From Bacteroidales bacterium (GTDB taxonomy: Bacteria > Bacteroidota > Bacteroidia > Bacteroidales > F082): a DNA stretch of 64,000 nucleotides. Below, piece by piece: positions 33,045 through 39,235 of the stretch. The notes beneath the pieces were generated by a model. The model worked only from the letters and a program-made list of their open reading frames with translations, searched no databases and was not told where the DNA came from. The translations under genes and the position numbers were made by a program. Each line of letters starts with the position of its first letter. Positions within the stretch are counted from its first letter, which is position 1. The stretch lies in contig JAKSNA010000010.1 in assembly GCA_024400295.1 (NCBI GenBank), forward strand, positions 1 to 64,000. The letters are read 5' to 3'.

Positions 33045-34880
33045 ATGAAAAACATCACAACACATTCAATCAAATCATCAATTACATTGCTCTGCCTAAT
33101 GTTGCTTGGCATCACGTCGTTGGCGCAGAACACGTCGCCGTTGAAAGTCATAGAGTTCCGGATGATACCCAATGGCATAATGGACGAGGGGAGGCTGGAG
33201 AAGAACCAGCGTACGGATCTCGACGACAACCCGGTGTGCGAGATAAAGGTGAAGGCGCAGGGCTTCGACGAGGGAGTGATGCAGCGTTTCAAGTTCTCGG
33301 CGGACGGGCCGTGGATCACGAAGGTGGAGTTCGACGACAAGAACGAGTGGCGCATATACCTGTCGTCGAACAGGCGAGGCTCGCTGAAGATAAAATACCA
33401 GGGCGACTGCGTCTTTGACTTTCCTGGTGAGCTTAAGCCGAAGAAGATCTACGAGCTGACTCTCGGCATGGAGACGGCGACGCTGGTGATAAGGACCTCT
33501 CCGTCGGACGCGGCGATTTACATCGACGGCGAGAGGGCGGGGACGGGCTATGCGAGCAAGGCCGTGTCGATAGGCGCGGAACACCGCTACAAGGTCGTGT
33601 GCGACGACTATTATCCGGAGGAGAATGTGGTGCTGTTCAACAGCAGCGAAAGGAAAGAGCTGGATGTCGAGCTTGCGCCGAATTTCGGATACATCACGGT
33701 GAAGAGCACGCCTTCTGGCGCGGACGTATATGTTGATGACAAGAAGGCCGGCGTTACGCCGTACCAGATGAAGAAGATTAGTGTCGGGCAGCACGTGGTG
33801 GAGCTGCGTATGGCGGGCTACGAGCCGTTCGCCGACATGGTGACGATAAAGGCCGGCGAGGTGGACAGACAGTTTGAGGATGTGACGCTTGAAGCCGTGC
33901 TGGTGGCGACGGGTACCATAGTTCTCGAGTCCAACCCTTCTGGTGCGGTGATAACGATAGACGGCCGGCAGTACGGGCAGACACCGAAGACGCTGACGGA
34001 CTTCCCCGTTGGGACATACACGGTGTATTTCGCCAAGGAGGGCTACCAGAACCTCGCGCAGAACCTCGACCTTAAGGACGGCGGGCGCGAGACGCTGTCG
34101 GTGACGATGAGCAAGACTTCCGTGCTGCAGCAGACAGTATCGGCGGACGGTACTGTGGCAGGGACGAGCGGCGGCTCGGCGGCAGCCAACAAGACCTTCA
34201 CGGTTAACGGAGTCTCCTTCGAGATGGTGACTGTCAAGGGCGGCACGTTCACGATGGGCGCGACCTCCGAGCAGGGGAGCGACGCTGATAGTGACGAGAA
34301 ACCGACCCACAGCGTGACGTTGAGTGACTACTACATAGGTAAGTTCGAGGTTACTCAGGAACTCTGGGAGGCGGTGATGGGGAGCAACCCGAGCCATTTC
34401 AAAGGGAGCAACCTTCCTGTTGAAAAGGTCAGCTGGAACGACTGCCAGATGTTTGTAAAGAATCTTAACAGCCTGACGGGGAAGAACTTCCGTCTTCCTA
34501 CGGAGGCGGAGTGGGAGTACGCTGCGAGGGGCGGAAACAAGAGCAAAGGGGACAAGTACAGCGGTAGTAGCGACAAAAACGATGTGGCGTGGTACGATGA
34601 CAACAGCGGTGGCAGGACTCGTCCCGTTGGCACTAAGTCGCCTAACGAGCTTGGCATTCACGACATGAGCGGCAACGTGTGGGAGTGGTGTCAGGACTGG
34701 TACGGGAACTACGGCAGCGGATCACATACCAACCCTCAGGGGGCATCATCGGGGTCATACCGCGTGTACCGTGGCGGTGGCTGGAGCAGCGATGCGGAGT
34801 ACTGCCGCGTTTCGAATCGCAGCAACTACTCGCCTGTCCGCGGCAGCAACCTCGGCTTCCGCGTGGTCCTCATCCCATAG
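33045..34880 (+). CDS. PEGA-repeat protein with FGE-sulfatase (SUMF1-like) domain
   Basis: The 611-aa secreted protein has a signal peptide (LLCLMLLGITSLAQ) and a beta domain. Three PEGA domains follow, around residues 145-205 (RTSPSDAAIYIDGERAG), 210-275 (VKSTPSGADVYVDDKKAG) and 285-350 (ESNPSGAVITIDGRQYG). A C-terminal FGE-sulfatase domain (about 385-611) has the usual blocks GGTFTMGA, LPTEAEWEYAARGG, DMSGNVWEWCQDWYG and GSNLGFRVVL. True formylglycine-generating enzymes need a Cys pair about five residues apart near the end. Here only Cys587 (AEYCRVSNR) remains and the partner position is Ser582. It is therefore probably not a sulfatase activator but a surface or periplasmic protein using the fold for binding. 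PEGA repeats often bind cell-surface glycans. Confidence 0.87.
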   Translation: MKNITTHSIKSSITLLCLMLLGITSLAQNTSPLKVIEFRMIPNGIMDEGRLEKNQRTDLDDNPVCEIKVKAQGFDEGVMQRFKFSADGPWITKVEFDDKNEWRIYLSSNRRGSLKIKYQGDCVFDFPGELKPKKIYELTLGMETATLVIRTSPSDAAIYIDGERAGTGYASKAVSIGAEHRYKVVCDDYYPEENVVLFNSSERKELDVELAPNFGYITVKSTPSGADVYVDDKKAGVTPYQMKKISVGQHVVELRMAGYEPFADMVTIKAGEVDRQFEDVTLEAVLVATGTIVLESNPSGAVITIDGRQYGQTPKTLTDFPVGTYTVYFAKEGYQNLAQNLDLKDGGRETLSVTMSKTSVLQQTVSADGTVAGTSGGSAAANKTFTVNGVSFEMVTVKGGTFTMGATSEQGSDADSDEKPTHSVTLSDYYIGKFEVTQELWEAVMGSNPSHFKGSNLPVEKVSWNDCQMFVKNLNSLTGKNFRLPTEAEWEYAARGGNKSKGDKYSGSSDKNDVAWYDDNSGGRTRPVGTKSPNELGIHDMSGNVWEWCQDWYGNYGSGSHTNPQGASSGSYRVYRGGGWSSDAEYCRVSNRSNYSPVRGSNLGFRVVLIP

Positions 34881-34957
34881 TTTAACAGGTGGGGCATCCG
34901 TCTCATCCGTGGCGAAAAGAGAAGAGGGATAATGCGAAACCGTGGCGTTTCAAATGG

Positions 34958-34985
34958 GTAGAGACGGTGCATGCACCGTCTCTAC
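34958..34985. repeat. REP-like perfect palindrome
   Basis: Arms GTAGAGACGGTGC and GCACCGTCTCTAC flank a central AT, giving a 28-nt perfect palindrome. It shares the GTAGAGACG / CGTCTCTAC ends with the palindromes inside the RAYT gene and near 50931. Confidence 0.93.
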
Positions 34986-35122
34986 GTTTTTTCGCTGTCG
35001 GCAATGGACGCAGCCGCACATGGCGACGGAGCAGACGGGAAACGCGGATAACAACAAGAGTTTGCTCCACTTCGCTGTCGCTACGCTCGTAATGACGGGC
35101 GGTTTGTTTGAAAAAACTAAAT

Positions 35123-35165
35123 AATAGTTGAAGTGTTGCGGCTTCGCCGCAACACTTCAACTATT
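35123..35165. repeat. 43-nt perfect hairpin
   Basis: A 20-bp perfect stem (35123-35142 with 35146-35165) and a 3-nt TTC loop. The stem end reads GTTGCGGC / GCCGCAAC. It could act as a terminator-like or processing structure, but there is no strong T run, and it lies in the middle of an inverted repeat. Confidence 0.93.
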
Positions 35166-35333
35166 TTATACCACCAAACGATGCCGTCCTTGCGAGCGAC
35201 CGCAGGGAGTCGAGCAATCTCCGGCGCAATACGTAGTGAAGCAGACAGCAATCGAAATGACGGTAAACCGCAGCGAAAAATTCATGCGATTCGTGCCATT
35301 CGTTCAATCCGTGGTGAAAATTTTTGTGTAAAA

Positions 35334-35374
35334 AAAAGAGTGCACCGAAACTTCATGTTCTGATGCACTCTTTT
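35334..35374. terminator. Terminator downstream of glyA
   Basis: AAAAGAGTGCA (35334-35344) pairs with TGCACTCTTTT (35364-35374). The A and T runs on the two sides allow termination from either direction. It lies 18 bp after the glyA stop. Confidence 0.8.
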
Positions 35375-35391
35375 ATCTCTTAACCCTAAGA

Positions 35392-36690
35392 TTACCAGGC
35401 GAAGAGCGGGTAGTCGGCCATGATTGCGTTGACTTTCTCCTTCACCATGTTGATCTTGGCGTCCGGAGCTGTCTTCGCGACCGGGTCGATAGCCGAGATG
35501 ACATCATCGATCATGTCAACGATCGGTTCCATCATGTCTTCCTTCAGGCCGCGTGTCGTGATGGCCGGCGTGCCGATGCGGAGACCTGACGTGAGGAACG
35601 GTGAACGGCTGTCGAACGGCACCATGTTCTTGTTGACAGTGATGTCGGCGAGGACGAGGGTGTTCTCAACCATCTTACCTGTGATTTCCGGGAACTTGGT
35701 GCGCAGGTCGATGAGCATCAGGTGGTTGTCGGTGCCGCCGCTGATGATCTTGTAGCCTCTCTCGTTGAATGCCTTTGCCATTGCTGCGGCGTTCTTCTTC
35801 ACCTGGAGGATGTACTCGAAGTATTCATCTGACAATGCCTCGCCGAAAGCGACTGCCTTTGATGCGATGACGTGCTCGAGCGGGCCGCCCTGTACGCCAG
35901 GGAACACAGCGCTGTTGAGCAATGCCGACATCATCTTCACCTCGCCCTTTGGTGTCGTGTAGCCCCACGGGTTCTCGAAGTCCTCGCGCATCATGATCAT
36001 GCCGCCGCGTGGTCCGCGGAGTGTCTTGTGTGTTGTGGTGGTGACGATGTGGCAGTATTCGAGCGGGTCGTTGAGGATGCCGCGTGCGATGAGACCCGCT
36101 GGGTGGCTGATGTCGGCCATGAGGATAGCGCCGACGGAGTCAGCGGCCTTGCGCATACGCGCGTAGTCCCAGTCGCGTGAATATGCCGAGGCGCCGGCGA
36201 TGATGAGTTTCGGCTTGTACTGCGCCACTTTCTTCTCCATGTCGTCGTAGTCAACCATGCCTGTCTCCGGGCTTACCTGGTAGGCGACCGGGTTGTAGAG
36301 CAGACCTGACGAGTTGACCGGTGAACCGTGTGAGAGGTGTCCGCCGTGTGAGAGGTCGAGGCCCATGAATGTGTCACCCGGCTTCAGGCAGGCGAGAAGC
36401 ACCGCCATGTTGGCCTGCGCGCCGGAGTGAGGCTGAACGTTCACATATTTTGCCTGGAACAGCTCGCCCGCGCGGTCGATGGCGATCTGCTCGGTCTGGT
36501 CAACGATCTGGCAGCCACCGTAGTAACGTTTGCCTGGATAACCTTCAGCGTATTTGTTTGTCATGACCGAACCCATGGCCTTCAAGACCTGGTCGCTGAC
36601 GAAATTTTCCGATGCGATAAGCTCAATACCGCCCATCTGACGCTTCTTTTCCTTGAGAATCAGATTGAAAACCTGTGTGTCTTTTTTCAT
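35392..36690 (-). CDS. glyA: Serine hydroxymethyltransferase
   Basis: This PLP enzyme interconverts serine and glycine with transfer of a one-carbon unit to tetrahydrofolate. The 432-aa product has the family start ([16 protein letters not shown]), the cofactor and substrate segments [21 protein letters not shown] and [11 protein letters not shown], and the Schiff-base lysine motif [15 protein letters not shown] (Lys about residue 233). Length is slightly longer than E. coli GlyA (417), as in other Bacteroidetes. It is a single gene with a terminator 18 bp downstream. Confidence 0.97.
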   Translation of the reverse strand: MKKDTQVFNLILKEKKRQMGGIELIASENFVSDQVLKAMGSVMTNKYAEGYPGKRYYGGCQIVDQTEQIAIDRAGELFQAKYVNVQPHSGAQANMAVLLACLKPGDTFMGLDLSHGGHLSHGSPVNSSGLLYNPVAYQVSPETGMVDYDDMEKKVAQYKPKLIIAGASAYSRDWDYARMRKAADSVGAILMADISHPAGLIARGILNDPLEYCHIVTTTTHKTLRGPRGGMIMMREDFENPWGYTTPKGEVKMMSALLNSAVFPGVQGGPLEHVIASKAVAFGEALSDEYFEYILQVKKNAAAMAKAFNERGYKIISGGTDNHLMLIDLRTKFPEITGKMVENTLVLADITVNKNMVPFDSRSPFLTSGLRIGTPAITTRGLKEDMMEPIVDMIDDVISAIDPVAKTAPDAKINMVKEKVNAIMADYPLFAW

Positions 36691-36798
36691 TTTGATTTGT
36701 ATTTAGTTGATATTCAATTATTTAAAAAATAATCTCGTTTTTATTTGAGGTTTCAAAATTATAAATTTTTCTTTAACAAAACACATTTTAATTTTTTT

Positions 36799-36806
36799 TA
36801 ATTTTG
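36799..36806 (+). promoter_or_regulatory. -7 promoter element for the polyprenyl synthase gene
   Basis: TAATTTTG followed by CAAA, 11 bp upstream of the start codon, so the mRNA leader would be very short. Confidence 0.5.
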
Positions 36807-36817
36807 CAAAAAAAATC

Positions 36818-37789
36818 ATGACTCTCGATGAGATAAAATCGGTGGTGGCACCTGAGCTTTCGCGCTTCGATGATTATTATAGTGACGCGCTCCGTTCCGA
36901 CAACAAACTGTTGGACAAGGTCGGTGCTTACACGTTGAGACACAAGGGGAAACAGCTGCGTCCGCTGTTTGTGTTCCTCTCGGCGAAGTGTTTCGGCGAG
37001 GTCAACGGCAGGACGTTCCGCGCCGCCACTTTCATCGAGCTGCTTCACTCCGCCACGCTCATCCACGACGACGTGGTCGATGACGCTGCCGAACGCCGCT
37101 GCTTCGCTTCCATAAACGCTCTTTATAAAAACAAAATTGCCGTGCTCGCCGGCGACTATCTCCTCGCAAAAGGCATGATGATTGCCTTGGAAAACAAAGA
37201 ATATCAGATGCTTGACATGATTTCCGAGGCGGTCGCCAATATCGGTGACGGCGAGATCTCGCAGCTCGACAAGGCCAAACGAATGGATGTCTCCGAAGAC
37301 GAATATTATCAGGTCATTGAGAAGAAAACCGCCTCGCTCATCGCCTCGTGCTGTGCCATCGGAGCCGTCTCGACAAACGCCGACGCACAACAGGTTGAGG
37401 CGATGAGACAATTCGGCACATACGCCGGGATCGCCTTCCAGATCCGTGACGACATATTTGATTATCAGCCTGATAACATGTCGGGAAAAGGCTTCGGCAA
37501 CGACATCAAAGAACATAAGATGACACTGCCGCTCATCCATCTGCTGAAGGAAAGTCCGGCGTTGGAAAGAGAAATCATCAAGGGAAAGATTCTTCTCCAC
37601 GGAAAGAAAATGAGAACCATCAGGCAGATTATCGCTCTCGCAAACGGGAAGCACAGCCTCGAATACTGTGCCGAGAAAATGAATGAATATATCCAAAAAG
37701 CTGATGATCAATTGAATAAAATCAATGATTCTGAAGCGAAAACCGCATTAAGGAACCTGATGTACTATTGCGTAAACAGAAACAAATAA
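36818..37789 (+). CDS. Long-chain polyprenyl diphosphate synthase
   Basis: This prenyl elongase adds isopentenyl units to make the long side chain of quinones (octaprenyl or similar). The 323-aa product has the first aspartate-rich motif LIHDDVVDDAAERR (Asp84, Asp85, Asp88) and the second motif QIRDDIFDYQ (about residues 209-218), plus GKQLRPLFVF and GKGFGNDIKEHKMTLPLI. Chain length cannot be set from motifs alone. No quinone genes are adjacent. Downstream lies an outer-membrane protein gene after about 64 bp that contain repeated AACTTGTG motifs. Confidence 0.93.
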   Translation: MTLDEIKSVVAPELSRFDDYYSDALRSDNKLLDKVGAYTLRHKGKQLRPLFVFLSAKCFGEVNGRTFRAATFIELLHSATLIHDDVVDDAAERRCFASINALYKNKIAVLAGDYLLAKGMMIALENKEYQMLDMISEAVANIGDGEISQLDKAKRMDVSEDEYYQVIEKKTASLIASCCAIGAVSTNADAQQVEAMRQFGTYAGIAFQIRDDIFDYQPDNMSGKGFGNDIKEHKMTLPLIHLLKESPALEREIIKGKILLHGKKMRTIRQIIALANGKHSLEYCAEKMNEYIQKADDQLNKINDSEAKTALRNLMYYCVNRNK

Positions 37790-37853
37790 AAAACTTGTGA
37801 AATGTGAAACTTGTGTCAATAAACTCGTGCAACTTGTGTTAAAAAAATCAGAT

Positions 37854-38492
37854 ATGAAAAAACTCTTCTTACTCCTTGCAATCAGCATGATATTCGTTGC
37901 AAATGCAACTTCCCAGTCGTTTTACGGCGGTGTCGCCCTCGGCGGTGTGACATCGCAGGTCAAGGGTGACATGCGTGTCGGGTGGGACAAGTTCGGTATC
38001 ACAGCCGGTGGCTTCGTCGGGCTTCATCTCAACAACACGTTCAATGCGCAGATGGAGTTGAAATACATACAGAAAGGCTCGAAATCCGACATCGACAACC
38101 CTGTCGCCGGCGACCCGTACAAGATACAGCTTGGTTATGTTGAGTTGCCGTTGCTTGTCTCGGCGAATCTCAGCCTGATAAAGGTCAACGGGCGTCCGAT
38201 GGACTGGCTCACCTTCGAGCTTGGCGCGAGTCTCGACGTGCTGTTGCACCAGCAGGTTTATTATCTTGGGGCCGCAGAGAACGGACCGAACTATTTCAAG
38301 CGTGTGGGTTGCAGCACGCTCGTTGGGGTGAAGTTCTCGTTCCTGAAACGTTGTCATATCGCATTGCGTTCGGTGAACTCGATAATTTCGATCTACATGG
38401 GGAATCTCTCAAAAGAGACGTGCCGGCGTTTTGGCCAGAAAGGTGTCTTCGCCGACAACATAGAGCTTGTTTTCTTCTATCAACTGAAGTAA
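37854..38492 (+). CDS. Outer-membrane beta-barrel (PorT-like) protein
   Basis: A 212-aa secreted protein with a signal peptide (MKKLFLLLAISMIFVANATSQ) and the pattern of the Bacteroidetes outer_membrane_beta-barrel (PorT-like) domain: SFYGGVALGGVTSQVKGD, GGFVGLHLNNTFNAQMELKY and QLGYVELPLLVSANLS, ending in a terminal strand IELVFFYQLK. I use the ATG at 37854, where the signal peptide begins, rather than an in-frame ATG at 37797. Specific function is unknown. Its stop lies directly before the decayed sequence that borders the CRISPR island. Confidence 0.82.
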   Translation: MKKLFLLLAISMIFVANATSQSFYGGVALGGVTSQVKGDMRVGWDKFGITAGGFVGLHLNNTFNAQMELKYIQKGSKSDIDNPVAGDPYKIQLGYVELPLLVSANLSLIKVNGRPMDWLTFELGASLDVLLHQQVYYLGAAENGPNYFKRVGCSTLVGVKFSFLKRCHIALRSVNSIISIYMGNLSKETCRRFGQKGVFADNIELVFFYQLK

Positions 38493-38493
38493 C

Positions 38494-38685
38494 TCAACAG
38501 ACGTAGTCGATAAACTTCAAAAAGGCGAAAAACTTGAGCGGAAACGTAAAGACCGCCCGTTTTACGGCAACTTCGAGGCAACGCGCGGATGTCACATACA
38601 CCCCGACTGACTGCTCATCTACTCCAAGGGCAATGAAATCCGCCTGTTGTCACTAATCAGGACAGACACACATTCAGACCTTTTC
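38494..38685 (+). pseudogene. Remnant of a YafQ-like (RelE superfamily) toxin
   Basis: One plus-strand frame, read through a TGA at 38608, gives a recognisable YafQ-type toxin end: VVDKLQKGEKLERKRKD, PFYGNFEATRGCHIHPD, stop, LLIYSKGNEIRLL, then RTDTHSDLF. In intact relatives the stop position is Trp (HIxPDWLLIY), and the LVRTGTHSDLF block carries the catalytic His. The N-terminal third and any antitoxin gene are missing; the similarity begins at the stop codon of the upstream barrel gene. It is therefore a truncated, stop-interrupted relic. YafQ family identity is from recognition of these motifs. Confidence 0.75.
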
Positions 38686-38751
38686 AAACAGACTGACTTC
38701 ACACCACGAAGCTGCGACTTTGTGGAGAAATGGATCAGCTTTTTCGTGATG

Positions 38752-38798
38752 GTTGTGAATTGCTTTCAAATTTTGACTACTTTTGCAGTCTAATAAAT
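38752..38798 (+). repeat. Orphan CRISPR-like repeat with internal -7 element
   Basis: By my alignment this 47-nt sequence matches the array repeat, in crRNA orientation on the plus strand, at 36 of 47 positions. The first 19 nt are identical (GTTGTGAATTGCTTTCAAA), and TACTTTTG stands exactly where the array repeat has TAAATTTG. No second repeat follows. It lies about 250 bp before the tracrRNA gene, just after the toxin relic. A transcript from its -7 element would run toward cas9. On the other strand it would be a bulge-free anti-repeat. Confidence 0.85.
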
Positions 38799-39047
38799 GA
38801 CTGTCCTAAAAAGGGGAAATTTTACAATTTTATTAGAGGTTGCGGGATTTTGCATAAAATCTAAAAAATAACATTTTTTGCTTTGTCAGGTGGTTTTTGT
38901 TCCTTATCACTTGATGGAAAATGAACCGAAAAGATTAAGCACCATCCGAAGCTCGAACCGCTGTCTGGCGCGGGCCACCGCACCGCGAAACGATGAGGGG
39001 GCGAAACTCCGTAGAATAAAGAGTCTTAAGAGTCATATAATTAATAC
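38799..39047. other. Unassigned sequence between orphan repeat and tracrRNA
   Basis: About 250 bp with no supported gene. The first part is A/T-rich and a block near 38941-39015 is clearly more G/C-rich. It could be debris of an older insertion, but I recognise no transposase or inverted ends. Confidence 0.6.
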
Positions 39048-39131
39048 AAAAAAAATGGCTCCACGGGAGTACGCGGAGCCTAGAACTCTTCGGCTTATAG
39101 CCTTATTGTGAAAAGTCTTTCAAAATTTGTG
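39048..39131 (-). ncRNA. tracrRNA
   Basis: Read on the minus strand from about 39131, the predicted RNA of about 84 nt has every part of a type II tracrRNA. The 5' anti-repeat CACAAATTTTGAAAG pairs perfectly with repeat positions 12-26 (CTTTCAAAATTTGTG). A bulge (ACTT against TTG) follows, then TTCACAA pairing with repeat positions 2-8. Next comes a nexus-like hairpin GGCTATAAGCC (39102-39092) and a terminator hairpin GGCTCC...GGAGCC (39080-39057), followed by a run of eight T's (39055-39048). Its promoter lies immediately upstream and is divergent from cas9. The anti-repeat is at the very 5' end, so no 5' trimming is needed. Prediction is from sequence only; exact ends are approximate. Confidence 0.9.
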
Positions 39132-39134
39132 CTG

Positions 39135-39167
39135 CAAAAGTATGAAAAATAATAATACAAAAACAAA
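39135..39167 (-). promoter_or_regulatory. tracrRNA promoter
   Basis: On the minus strand, TTTG (39167-39164), 21 bp, then TACTTTTG (39142-39135) fits the Bacteroidetes consensus. It would start transcription near 39131-39127, at the first base of the anti-repeat. Confidence 0.8.
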
Positions 39168-39205
39168 TATTTACGATTAATTTTAAAAATGTCGTATAAA
39201 AATAA

Positions 39206-39213
39206 TAAATTTG
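39206..39213 (+). promoter_or_regulatory. -7 promoter element for the cas operon
   Basis: TAAATTTG followed by CAC, 22 bp upstream of the cas9 start. The -33 region has only TTTT, so the promoter may be weak or regulated. The sequence TAAATTTGCA is the same as in the array repeats. Confidence 0.6.
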
Positions 39214-39235
39214 CACACAACAAATATTAAAAATT

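Larger units (their letters stand above)
34881..35333. repeat. Stack of intergenic repeats after the PEGA/FGE-like gene
   Basis: This roughly 450-bp gene-free stretch holds several repeat types: a 28-nt REP-like palindrome (34958-34985), an inverted pair (CGCTCGTAATGACGGGCGG near 35086 against CCGTCCTTGCGAGCG near 35184), a 43-nt hairpin between them, and degenerate ATTCGT/AATCCGTGG segments (34896 and 35290). CTTGCGAGCG...AGCAATCT elements are a common intergenic repeat in Bacteroidetes and other bacteria. No coding sequence is supported. Confidence 0.75.

Noticed and set aside
32898..33065. A longer N-terminus for the alpha-2-macroglobulin.
   Set aside because: The extra 56 residues precede the lipoprotein signal and overlap the divergent promoter and start of the next gene.
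33096..34661. A 521-codon open frame on the minus strand opposite the PEGA/FGE-like gene.
   Set aside because: It is an antisense shadow of a gene with strong codon bias. The translation is Arg/His-rich without motifs, while the plus strand has clear PEGA and FGE domains.
38494..38685. An active toxin-antitoxin module next to cas9.
   Set aside because: The toxin lacks its N-terminal part, has an in-frame TGA at a conserved Trp, and no antitoxin is present.
38752..38798. The orphan repeat as the main tracrRNA (minus strand).
   Set aside because: It pairs with the repeat for 19 nt without a bulge and has no good minus-strand promoter or T-run terminator. The RNA at 39048-39131 has all parts. 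I keep it as an orphan repeat.
38799..39047. Possible insertion-sequence remnant.
   Set aside because: No recognisable transposase segment or terminal inverted repeats could be read, so it is left as unassigned.
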